Assembly: GCA_937996235.1 (NCBI GenBank)
Contig: CALKVK010000029.1
Location: 62,001-126,000 of the forward strand
DNA length: 64,000 bases
DNA from: an uncultured bacterium
GTDB lineage: Bacteria > Planctomycetota > JAJSAM01 > JAJVHW01
Reading direction: 5' to 3'
In this document: piece by piece, positions 1 through 8,400 of the stretch
Numbering within the stretch: position 1 is the stretch's first letter
Layout: every line of letters begins with the position of its first letter
Notes under the pieces: model-generated
What the model saw: only the letters and a program-made list of their open reading frames with translations
Told to the model about the DNA's origin: nothing
The model's database searches: none
Translations under genes and position numbers: made by a program

Positions 1-928
1 CGGTGAAGAGCACGACGCTGCGGCGCGCATCGTCCACCACCGACGCGACGGGCGCGGCGGCGAAGCCGATGCGCACGACCGCGCCGTCGGCACCCTTCCA
101 CGCAGCGGGCACCGCGACGTCGAGCACCCGCGCGGCGTCGGGGACCGCGCGCCACGTCGCGCGCCCGACGACCGGCGGCGACGCGCCGAGCGCCGCGTCG
201 TCACCGGCGGCCGCGAGCACGGTGCCGTCCTCTGCCTGGACGGCGAGGTACGCGAGACCCGGCGCGGCGACGGCGTCCGCGAGCACGCGCGCGAGACCGG
301 CCTCGCGCTCGAAGCGCTGGAGGTCGTCCGCGTCCTGGCGCAGCAGCAGCAGTCCGGCGCACGCGTCGGCGCGCACGCCGACCAGGAACTCGGTGCGGCG
401 CCCGAAGGGACTCTCGCCGAACCCGATCACGACGCGCCCGCGCTCCGCGAGCCCGGCTGCGCGCACGCGCGCCGCGAGCGACTCCGCCTCGAGGGCGAGC
501 AGACGCGCCGCGTCGAAGGGACCGTCGGCGCCGGGCGCGGGCGGCGGCGGACGTCCGCTCGCGACCGCGCGCACGGAGTAGTCGTCGGCGAGCAGCACGG
601 CGCCGCGGATGCGGTGCGCGCGGCAGAACGCCTCGAGCGTGCGCTGCTCGGCACCCGGCCGCTCCGCGAGACGCGCCGCCGCGCCGTCGGCGAGATCCGT
701 GAGCCGCTCGGCGAGCACGTCCTCGAGCGCGGCACCCGCGGCGAGGCTCGTGTCGACGCCCGCCGCGAGCGCCGACGCCACCGCGCGCGCCTGCGCCTCG
801 GCCGCCGCGAAGCTGCGTCGCTCGGCCTCGCGCCACGCGAACGCCGCGTACGCGAGCACCAGCGCCGCGCCCAGGAGCGCCGCGCCCGTGCGCAACGCGT
901 CGGCCCGCACCGGTGTCCCGCCCCGCAT
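1..928 (-). CDS. Membrane-anchored sensor protein, N-terminal part (probable sensor histidine kinase), cut by window edge
   Basis: The gene reads leftward from an ATG at 928 and stays open to base 1, so about 309 residues are visible and the C-terminus is missing. A hydrophobic segment at about residues 9-26 is a clear membrane anchor. It is followed by a helical stretch rich in Ala, Arg and Glu and then a soluble alpha/beta region of roughly 250 residues that would lie outside the cytoplasm. A second hydrophobic stretch seems to begin exactly at the edge (RSVVLFT). TM, about 250-residue sensor, TM is the usual front half of a bacterial sensor kinase, but no HisKA or HATPase motif is visible, so the kinase part is inferred. 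A chemoreceptor or diguanylate cyclase would start the same way. There is no obvious Shine-Dalgarno upstream of the ATG. The repeat array lies upstream and could include its promoter. Confidence 0.6.
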   Translation of the reverse strand, partial: MRGGTPVRADALRTGAALLGAALVLAYAAFAWREAERRSFAAAEAQARAVASALAAGVDTSLAAGAALEDVLAERLTDLADGAAARLAERPGAEQRTLEAFCRAHRIRGAVLLADDYSVRAVASGRPPPPAPGADGPFDAARLLALEAESLAARVRAAGLAERGRVVIGFGESPFGRRTEFLVGVRADACAGLLLLRQDADDLQRFEREAGLARVLADAVAAPGLAYLAVQAEDGTVLAAAGDDAALGASPPVVGRATWRAVPDAARVLDVAVPAAWKGADGAVVRIGFAAAPVASVVDDARRSVVLFT

Positions 929-1022
929 CCGGGCAAGCTACACCCGGTCGCACGCCGCGTGCCTCGCCCACGGCGTGACCCACCCGTCGGCACGAGCGTG
1001 CGCAAGCTCGCGACGTGACCCG

Positions 1023-1065
1023 CCCCCTGGCACGAGCGTGCGGAAGCACGCGCAGTGCCAGGGGG
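1023..1065. ncRNA. Long hairpin, diverged copy with GGAA loop
   Basis: An 11-bp perfect outer stem pairs 1023-1033 (CCCCCTGGCAC) with 1055-1065 (GTGCCAGGGGG). Inside it a 6-bp stem (1036-1041 with 1046-1051) is capped by GGAA, a GNRA-type tetraloop. Compared with the copies at 1187-1229 and 1351-1393, several outer-stem pairs differ on both sides while pairing is kept, which argues for selection on the structure. Whether it is transcribed, and from which strand, cannot be told from sequence alone. Confidence 0.6.
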
Positions 1066-1186
1066 ATGGTGCTCGCGGGCAGTGTGAACCACGGGGCGGA
1101 CAGGTCGTCGTAGGTCGCCGCACGCCCGTGAGCACCCACTGGCACGCGAGGCGCGGCGCGTGCTTCGCACGCGACGTGCACGCCTC

Positions 1187-1229
1187 CCCGCCGGCGCGCG
1201 CGTGCTCCGCACGCGCCAGTGCCGGCGGG
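1187..1229. ncRNA. Long hairpin, second copy
   Basis: The outer stem CCCGCCGGC (1187-1195) pairs with GCCGGCGGG (1221-1229). An inner 8-bp stem pairs 1198-1205 with 1209-1216 around a TCC loop. The copy at 1351-1393 is essentially identical. Relative to the 1023-1065 copy, a C-G pair has become G-C and a T-A pair has become C-G, and one A-T pair has become a G-T wobble. Confidence 0.6.
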
Positions 1230-1350
1230 ATGGTGCTCGCGGACAGTGCGGCCGCGGGGGTGGACAGTTCGACGTACGCCCTCGCACGTCCGCGTGCACC
1301 CCACTGGAAACGGAGGCGCGGCGCGTGCTTCGCACGCGACGTGCCCGCCC

Positions 1351-1393
1351 CCCGCCGGCGCGCGCGTGCTCCGCACGCGCCAGTGCCGGCGGG
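1351..1393. ncRNA. Long hairpin, third copy
   Basis: Outer stem 1351-1359 pairs with 1385-1393, same sequence as the second copy. It is followed by the same conserved box (GGATGGTGCTCGCGG). Near identity with the second copy indicates recent tandem duplication of the whole 164-bp unit. Confidence 0.6.
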
Positions 1394-1476
1394 ATGGTGC
1401 TCGCGGACAGTGCGGCCGCGGGGGTGGACAGTTCGACGTACGCCCTCGCACGTCCGCGTGCACCCCACTGGAAACG

Positions 1477-1511
1477 GAGGCACGCCGCGTGCTTCGCACG
1501 CGGCGTGCCTC
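1477..1511. terminator. Perfect 16-bp stem-loop closing the repeat array
   Basis: GAGGCACGCCGCGTGC (1477-1492) is followed by TTC and then by its exact reverse complement (1496-1511). It has no T-run after either arm, so it is not a classical Rho-independent terminator, but a perfect 16-bp stem will block or punctuate transcription. A weaker version of the same stem (CACGCCG/CGGCGTG, 951-957 with 971-977) marks the other end of the array. Confidence 0.5.
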
Positions 1512-1562
1512 CCAGCCCCTGATCTGCGTGCGCGCGCGGCGCGCCGGGCGGAGACTCGCGGC

Positions 1563-2483
1563 ATGCACGAACGCGTGGTTCCGATCCCCGACGTCTGCGA
1601 CGTCACGTACGTCCGCGGTGCGCGCGCGCGCACGGGCGCGCCGCCCGATCTGCTCGTCGAGATCCCCCACGGCGCGACGCGCGCGGCGCACTTCGACGCG
1701 CTCGCCGCGCGCCTCGGAGGGCCGTTCCCGGACGACCTGCGCGCGTTCTTCTTCGTCAACACCGACGTGGGCGCGCCGGAGGTCGGCGTGCGCTTCGCCG
1801 AGCGCGTCGTCGCGGCGGACGCGTCGCGCAGCGCAGTCGTCGTGCGCGCTCTCGTGCCGCGCACGTTCGTGGACCTGAACCGCGCGATCGACACGTCGCT
1901 CGTCGCCGCGCAGGCCGCGCCCGGGATGACGCCGGGCATCGCGCCGTACGTGCGCGCCGAGTCCGACCTGCGCCTCCTGCTCGAACGCTATGCCGCGTAC
2001 CGCGACGTCGTGGACGCCGCGTTCGCGTGGGTCTGCGGCGCGGGCGGCACCGGCGTGATGCTGCACTCGTACGCGCCGCGCAGCGTGGACGTCGCCGTGG
2101 ACGAGCACATCGTGCGCAGTCTGCGCGACGCGTACCGGCCCGAACGCGTCTGCACGTGGCCGCTGCGCGCCGAGATCGACCTCATCACGCGCGACGGCGC
2201 GGGCCGGCTGCTCGCCGACGGCGCGCTCGTCGCGGCGCTCCGCGCGCGCTGCGGCGACGACGGCATCGCCCCCGTCGAGAACGAGGCGTACTTCCTGCAC
2301 GAGGCGACGCTCGCCGCGCGCTTCGCCGCACGTCACGCCGGGCGCACGCTGTGCCTGGAGATGCGGCGCGACCTCCTGGTGCGCGAGTTCACACCGTTCG
2401 CGGAGATGGAGATCGACGCCGCACGCGCCGACGCGATGGCCGCGCGCCTCGCCGATGCGCTGCTCGCACGCTGGACGGCGTAG
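1563..2483 (+). CDS. N-formylglutamate amidohydrolase-like hydrolase
   Basis: A 306-residue soluble protein with the hallmarks of the N-formylglutamate deformylase/amidohydrolase family. There is an early PHG motif (residues 35-37, EIPHGA), an NTDVG motif (66-70) and a VDLNR motif (103-107). The family are metal-dependent hydrolases; the classical member removes the formyl group from N-formyl-L-glutamate at the end of histidine degradation. No hut gene is nearby, so the substrate may differ. The ATG at 1563 is chosen because the family-like sequence begins just after it and the upstream frame runs through the repeat array. The stop lies 9 bases from the convergent stop of the next gene. Family assignment is fairly firm; the substrate is unknown. 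Confidence 0.75.
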   Translation: MHERVVPIPDVCDVTYVRGARARTGAPPDLLVEIPHGATRAAHFDALAARLGGPFPDDLRAFFFVNTDVGAPEVGVRFAERVVAADASRSAVVVRALVPRTFVDLNRAIDTSLVAAQAAPGMTPGIAPYVRAESDLRLLLERYAAYRDVVDAAFAWVCGAGGTGVMLHSYAPRSVDVAVDEHIVRSLRDAYRPERVCTWPLRAEIDLITRDGAGRLLADGALVAALRARCGDDGIAPVENEAYFLHEATLAARFAARHAGRTLCLEMRRDLLVREFTPFAEMEIDAARADAMAARLADALLARWTA

Positions 2484-2492
2484 CGCGGTCGG

Positions 2493-5135
2493 CTACTTCC
2501 CGCGCGGGTCCGCGTCGAGACGCGCACGCGCGGCGTCGAGCTCCTCGGTCGCGGGTTCGACCACGAGTTCGGCCTCGGTGATCTCCTCCGTCAGCAGCGC
2601 CTCGCCGTACGCCCGGACGCCGCCGACGCCCACGCCGAACGCGCCGCCGCCGCCCGCGTTCGCGCGCGTGAGCGTCAGCCGTGCGGCGTAGCGGCCCTCG
2701 GCCGGGACGTCGAAGCGCGCCGCGCCGCCCGGCGCCAGCGTCGCGCTGCCGATGCGGCTCCGCGGATCCGTGAGGCACTCGAGCGCCGACGCGCCGTCGG
2801 CGACATAGACCGGCGACACGTCGTAGCGGTCGGTCTCGCGCGCGGCGGGCAGACCCGCGCCGAGACGGACGCGCAGCACGCGCGGACGTGCGGTGGGCAC
2901 GGTGACGTCCTCGTCGGTGCGCAGTCCGCGGCGCTCCACCCACGCGTGGCCGCGCGCGGTGACGAGCACGTCCACGGCGGACCAGCGCGGGACGGCGACG
3001 CGGAAGCGTCCCTCGCCGTCGCGCCGCACCTCGATCCACGTGGACGTCGCGGTGCGCTCGGCCGCCGCCGGCCGCTGCCAGAGCGCCGCCTCCGCGAGCG
3101 GGTTGCCGGCGGCGTCCACGACGCGCACGGATGCGAGCCGCATGAGCGCGAGCAGGTCGATCGACGCGAGTTCGCGCGGCTCCACGCGCTCGCCCTCGCG
3201 CACGACCACCGCCGCGGCGCGCGCGAGCACCTCTTCGACGCCCTCGACGCCGACCTCGATCGTCCACGCGCCGGGCGCGAGCGGCACGTCGTAGACGCCG
3301 CTCGAGAACTGCAGCGCGGACACGCGGCGCTGCGGCGCGTCCTCGTCGTCTGCCGGTCGCACCAGCACGCGCGGCACGAGCGTCGCGACGCCGCTCGGCA
3401 CGCGGAACGACACGGCGACACGTCCCTCGGTCGGGGCCACGCGCACGAGCACGTCGCTCGCGCCGACCGTGAACGGAGTCCCCTCGTCGGGGAGCGCGTT
3501 GCCGAGCGTCGAGATCCAGACGAGCCGCAGCTCGCCCTCGGGCGCCGCGCCGAAGAGGCGGAACGTGCCGTCCTTCGCGACGTACACGATGCGATCCGAG
3601 AGCGCCCAGGTGCCGTCCGCGCCGCGCACCTGCACCCGCAGACTGCCCTGCGTCGGCGGCGTCTCGCCGGGCCCGACGATGCGTCCCGCGACGACCAGCG
3701 GCTCCACGTCCACGCGCACGTCGCCGAGCTCGATGCGGCGCCCGCGCGGCCACGCGTCGAAGCGCCGCTCGAACGACGCCGAGCGCGGCGCGGCGTGCGG
3801 GTCGTCGCCGCGCGGGTCGGCGCGCGCCACGATCCGCAGGAGCGCGGGGAGCGGCGGTTCGTCGCCGCCGAGGGCGACCTCGAACTCACCCTGTTCGTGC
3901 TCCCGGTCGTCCCGAAACGTGGCGGCGGAACCCTGCGCCTGCAGGGGCACGAGCTCGACCTGCACGCTGCCGTCGACGGCGTTCCCTCCCACGTCCACGA
4001 GGCGCCCGGCCACGACGACGCGGCGCGCGCCGACCTCGAGTCGGACGTGGGCGCGCTCGCCCGCTGCGAGGGGCTCGAGGTCGAGCGCGGCGGGCAGGAA
4101 CTGCGCGCCGCCGCTCGCGACCACACGCAGCGGCACGCCGGCGCCGACCAGCGCGAACGTCGCGGTGCCGTCGACGCTCCACGTCGAGCCGCCGAGCGCA
4201 GGACCCTGCCCGCCGACGAGCAGCCGCGACGTGACGTGGACCTGCCACGGCGCGCGGACGGCGGCGCCCGATCGGTCGACGAGATCGACGCGCAGCGTCG
4301 CCGCGGGCGGCGCCGTCAGCTCGATCACGCGCCCGGCTTCGTACCTCTCGGGCAGCGCAGCCTCGACCGACGTGGGCGTCGGCGCGGCGATGCGCACGCA
4401 GTACGTGGTCGTGCCGAGACGCGCGGAGCGCATGGCCGGCGGCCAGGGCAGGTGCGCGAGTCCGTCCGGGGCGGCGGTCGTCGCGACCGTGTCGCCCACG
4501 CGCGAGCGGCTGCTCTCGTTCACCGCGCAGAGCTCGACCGGGACGCCGAGGAGCACGCGGCCGTCGGCGCCGCGCACGCGCACGGCGACCGTCTCGCGGT
4601 CGGTGAGGCGGACGACGTCGCCGAGATCCGCGCGCGCGCCGGCGTCCGCGGCGAACGTGCGCTCGCCGATGCGCACGCGCACGCCGACGATGCCGCGTCC
4701 GACCTGCGGCACGACGACGACGCCCCCGGATGCGGGCAGCTCGAGCAGGTCGTCGTCGACCGCGGTCTCGTCGAACGTGCCGGACACGCCGCGCCGGATC
4801 AGGCGCACGAGCACCGTCGTGCCGTCCGCGACGCCGAGCCCGACCGGCAGCTCGATCCGCACGTCGTGCGCCGTCGGGACGGGCTCGTCGTCGAGCGTGT
4901 CCGGCGGCGTGTCCCGCGGCGTCGCTGCGGCCGTGTCGTCGGTGACGTGGATGCGTCCACTCGGCGCGGGAGCGTCGGCCGACGGCGTGGCGCTGTCGTC
5001 GGTGACGTGCGCGGCGGGGACGGCGTCGCCCGACGGCTCGGGCGCGGCGGGCCCGCGAACGACGAGCAGCACGGCCGCGACGGCGAGCGCGAGCAGCGTC
5101 ACGACGAGGAGCGCGAGAGGAGCGCGGCGGCGCAC
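2493..5135 (-). CDS. Signal-anchored CarboxypepD_reg-domain protein
   Basis: An 880-residue protein starting at a GTG (5135) directly before an Arg-rich start and one hydrophobic segment (about residues 6-27), then a Pro/Ala/Thr/Asp-rich linker of about 60 residues. The rest is a string of beta-rich modules whose sequence pattern (VxGRIVGPGETPPTQG, VRVVDAAGNPLAEAAL) matches carboxypeptidase-regulatory-like (CnaB/transthyretin-type) domains. No catalytic domain is recognisable. It is probably anchored in the cytoplasmic membrane with modules outside, in adhesion, scaffolding or surface structure. It is divergent from another member of the same class at 5402, so the two probably share the 5136-5401 regulatory region. 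A start at the ATG at 5147 would be out of frame and give only 15 residues. Confidence 0.8.
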   Translation of the reverse strand: MRRRAPLALLVVTLLALAVAAVLLVVRGPAAPEPSGDAVPAAHVTDDSATPSADAPAPSGRIHVTDDTAAATPRDTPPDTLDDEPVPTAHDVRIELPVGLGVADGTTVLVRLIRRGVSGTFDETAVDDDLLELPASGGVVVVPQVGRGIVGVRVRIGERTFAADAGARADLGDVVRLTDRETVAVRVRGADGRVLLGVPVELCAVNESSRSRVGDTVATTAAPDGLAHLPWPPAMRSARLGTTTYCVRIAAPTPTSVEAALPERYEAGRVIELTAPPAATLRVDLVDRSGAAVRAPWQVHVTSRLLVGGQGPALGGSTWSVDGTATFALVGAGVPLRVVASGGAQFLPAALDLEPLAAGERAHVRLEVGARRVVVAGRLVDVGGNAVDGSVQVELVPLQAQGSAATFRDDREHEQGEFEVALGGDEPPLPALLRIVARADPRGDDPHAAPRSASFERRFDAWPRGRRIELGDVRVDVEPLVVAGRIVGPGETPPTQGSLRVQVRGADGTWALSDRIVYVAKDGTFRLFGAAPEGELRLVWISTLGNALPDEGTPFTVGASDVLVRVAPTEGRVAVSFRVPSGVATLVPRVLVRPADDEDAPQRRVSALQFSSGVYDVPLAPGAWTIEVGVEGVEEVLARAAAVVVREGERVEPRELASIDLLALMRLASVRVVDAAGNPLAEAALWQRPAAAERTATSTWIEVRRDGEGRFRVAVPRWSAVDVLVTARGHAWVERRGLRTDEDVTVPTARPRVLRVRLGAGLPAARETDRYDVSPVYVADGASALECLTDPRSRIGSATLAPGGAARFDVPAEGRYAARLTLTRANAGGGGAFGVGVGGVRAYGEALLTEEITEAELVVEPATEELDAARARLDADPRGK

Positions 5136-5401
5136 GCCGCGAGCATAGCGCACCGGCCGCGAGGCCCGTCGCCGACCGATGTCGGCGTCCGCGGCGTGAC
5201 GCGACGCGCGCCGCACGTCCGTCGCCGACTCCGATCGTGTCGGCACGTCGCGCCTGCGCGAGGACCGTCCCCGTTTTCGACGGGAGGGAGGGGTAGGCTC
5301 TGCGGCGCGCCGCCTCGCGGCGCTGCGCGCCGTCCGCGACGCCGCGCGGAGGGAGAGCCCGGCGGCGGCGTGGACGGCCGTGCCGGCGGAGGGAGGCTGC
5401 G
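5136..5401. promoter_or_regulatory. Divergent intergenic region with paired hairpins
   Basis: This 266-base region separates two divergent CarboxypepD_reg genes and must hold both promoters. An 11-base direct repeat CCGTCGCCGAC occurs at 5166-5176 and 5219-5229, and each copy opens a hairpin with GTCGGC (5170-5187 and 5224-5244). A GGAGGGAGG Shine-Dalgarno-type stretch lies just before the ATG at 5402. No convincing -35/-10 pair is visible by eye. Confidence 0.5.
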
Positions 5402-8400
5402 ATGGGCAAGGGACGTGTGGTCGGCGGGGCCGTCGCGCTCGTGCTGCTGGCGTCGGTCGGGCTGCTGCTGTGGCTGGTGATGCAGGACGGCGCGGGGCCA
5501 CTGCCCCCCGCCGACTCGCCCGGCGCGGCCGACGGCGCACGGGACGAGCAGCCGGCCGCGGACGCGGGCGGCGGCGGACGCCGCCACGCCACGCGCGAAG
5601 GCACCGCCGCGCTGCACGGGCGTGTGGTGCGCGGCAAGGTCGAGGCGCCCTTCGAGGGCGCAGGGGTGCGGCTCCTGCGCGAGGGCTTCCCGGACTGGAC
5701 GGCGGCATCCGGCGCCGACGGCAGCTTCCGCTTCGAGAAGCTTCCCGAGGGCGGCCCGTACACGGTGGCGGTCGACGCCGCGGACTGCGCGCCCGTGCGC
5801 CTGCCGGGTCTCGGCCTCGAGCGCCACGACGACCTCGACGTCGGCACGCTGCGGCTCGACCGCGCGGTGGCCGTCACCGTGCAGGTGCGCTCGCTCGACG
5901 ACACGCCGATCGCGGGCGCGCGCGTCGAGGCGTTCGCGTCGGCGCCGGTGCGCTGGGAGAGCGACTGGACGAAGCGGCTGGTGCAGATCGGGATCGAGCC
6001 GGTGGCGGTGGCGGCGCTCGTCACGGACGCCGCCGGCGAGGTGCACTTCGACGCCCTCGCGACGGGCACGTGGACCTTCCGCGCGACGAAGGCCGGATTC
6101 GCGCGCGGCGGGCGGCCCGGCGCGGTCCTGTCCGCGGACGATCCGTCGCGACCCGTCGTGATCCGGCTCCAGCCCGGCCACACCGTGAGCGGCGTCGTGC
6201 GCGACGCCGACACGGGTCCCTTGGCCGGCGCGCTCGTGCTCGCGATGCGGCCGGGCGACGCGTGGAGCCCGCAGAACTCCGCACTGTACGGCCGCGCGAC
6301 GTCCGGCGCAGACGGCGCCTACGAGCTGCAGGGGCTCGAGGAGGGCGTCGTCGCGATCTGGGCCGCGCGCGCCGGGAGCATCCCGTCGCAGCGGGCGCTG
6401 CTGAAGGTGCCGGAGATCGCGTCGTTCGACCTGGAGCTGCGCTCCGGAGCGGTGCTCACGGGTCTCGTCACCGACGTCGCCGACGGCACGCCGGTCGCGG
6501 ACGTCGAGGTGCGCGCCGTCTGCTACGAGTCGAACCAGCAGAGCGTGGGCGCCGCCACCACGGACGCGGAGGGCCGCTACACGATCACGGATCTGCCCGA
6601 GGCGATGCTCAACACGGTGTCGGTGGACCGCCCCGGCTGGGTGGTGCAGCCCGACGACGGCAAGCAGGTCTGGCTCCAGCTCGCGCTGCCGCACGGCGAG
6701 ACCGTGACGCACGACATCCGGCTGCGGCGCGCCGCCGACCTCGTCGGCGTCGTCCGCGGACCGGACGGTCCGCTCGCCGACGCGAACGTGAACTTCTACC
6801 ACCAGCAGCCGGGCGGCGGCTTCGGCTCGCGCTCCGCGACGACGGACGCCACCGGGCGCTTCCGTCTGCAGGGCGTGTACGAGGGCAAGGGCATCGTGCA
6901 GATCCGCGCGTCCGGCCACTTCCAGCGCGACTTCCCGGAGCAGTACTGGCAGGAGCTGCAGAACGGCACCGTGCCGGAGGCGTGGGGCGTGGAGATGCCG
7001 ACGACCGGCACGGTCGAGAAGGAGTTCCTCCTCGAGCGCTGCGCGCGGCTGTCCGGCACGGTCTACGGCGCGGACGGCGCGCCGCTCGCCGGCGCGCAGG
7101 TGACGAGCTGGTCGAGCAGCGCATCGACGAAGACGACGACGGCCGCCGACGGCACGTATGCGCTCGACGGAGTGGCAGCCGGGAGCACGGCGAGCGTCAA
7201 CGTCAGCGCGGAAGGGCACTGCGGCGACAGCCGCAGCATCGAGCGGGGCGACGGCTCGGCGCAGTCGGGCGTCGACTTCCACCTCGTCGCGACGAAGCAC
7301 GTGCGCGGCACCGTGCGCAGCGCGGACGGCGCGCCGCTGCAGGCCGCGTGGGTGCAGGTCGTGGCCGCGCCGCAGCCGCCGCCGCAGGACCAGCCATGGC
7401 AGTGGCAGGATCCCGACCACCGCTTCGATCGCTTCGGGAAGGAGCCCGTGCGCGCCGACGGCAGCTTCGACGTCGAGCTGCGCAGCAAGGTCGGGAAGTT
7501 CGTCGTGCGCGCGGGTGCCGCGGGCGGGACGCCCACGATGTCGCAGCCCTTCGACGTGGACGAGTCGCGCGCGGAGTACGACGTGGACGTGACGCTCCGC
7601 GATGCGCTGACCGTGACGGGACGCGTCGTCGCGGACGCGACGGGCGATCCCGTCGTGGGCGCGCACGTCGGCTTCGGCCGACGCCATCCGATGGCGGACA
7701 CGCAGCCGTGGTACGACCAGAACAACCCGACGCCGATCGTCGCCGTCACGGATGCGGACGGACGCTTCGTCGCCAGGGCCGACGCCGACGGCGCCTACAA
7801 GCTGACCGCCGACGCGACGGGCTTCGTGCAGGCGCGGGCTCGCGTGGACGTGCCGCGCGCGGGCGACGTCGACCTGCGCCTCAAGGCGCAGTGCGTCATC
7901 GCCGGTCGCGTGCACCTCGCCGACGGGTCGCCGGTCCAGGGTGCGCAGGTGACGTACGAGCGCGTCGGGGCGAGCGGCGAGCAGCCGATGATGCAGCAGC
8001 CGGCGCTCACCGGGACGAACGGCGCCTTCCGGCTGTCCGACCTCGCGCCGGGCAGGTACACGCTGCACGTCGCGAGCGGGTGGGCGTCGAAGGTGAACAT
8101 CCGCCCGCTCGCCATGCCGAGCGTCGAGGCCGGCAGGGAGGACCTCGACGTGACCGTCGAGGCGGGACTCGTGATCTCGGGGCGCATCATCGACGACACC
8201 GGCGCCGGCGTCGGGGAGATCTGGGTCCAGTGCCAGCGCGAGAACGCGGAGAGCGACCCCGACCAGTGGACGGGCGCGCAGACAGCGCACGACGGCGCGT
8301 TCGAGATCGTCGGCCTGCGCGACGGCACGCACACGCTGGGCTTCACGGACAACGGCCAGCGCGGCTTCGCGGGCGACCAGCGCAAGGGCGTCGCCGCGGG

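Larger units (their letters stand above)
951..1511. repeat. Array of structured, partly tandem repeats built from two hairpin types
   Basis: This fills most of the 634-base gap between two divergent genes. Two nearly identical units of about 164-165 bp lie head to tail (about 1151-1315 and 1316-1480), followed by a partial unit ending at 1511. A diverged older copy lies at about 1023-1150. Each unit holds a small hairpin (GCGTGC/GCACGC type, for example 1154-1170), a long hairpin (1187-1229 and 1351-1393), a conserved box just after it (GGATGGTGCTCGCGG) and a CACTGG motif before the next unit. Related stems close both ends (951-977 and 1477-1511). The layout resembles REP/BIME-type extragenic palindromes or a structured RNA. 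A short repetitive peptide can also be read from the minus strand (ASTIPPAL versus ASTIPLAL), so a degenerate coding origin cannot be excluded. Confidence 0.85.

Noticed and set aside
951..1511. Possible CRISPR array
   Set aside because: The period is about 164 bp with hairpins and a diverged copy, with no short identical repeats and unique spacers, and no cas genes nearby.
938..1939. Minus-strand frame through the repeat array that would encode a repetitive Cys/His/Arg-rich protein
   Set aside because: It overlaps the hydrolase gene antisense, its composition is that of a GC-rich shadow, and the hairpin covariation fits structure better than coding. It remains an alternative only for the short repeated peptide.
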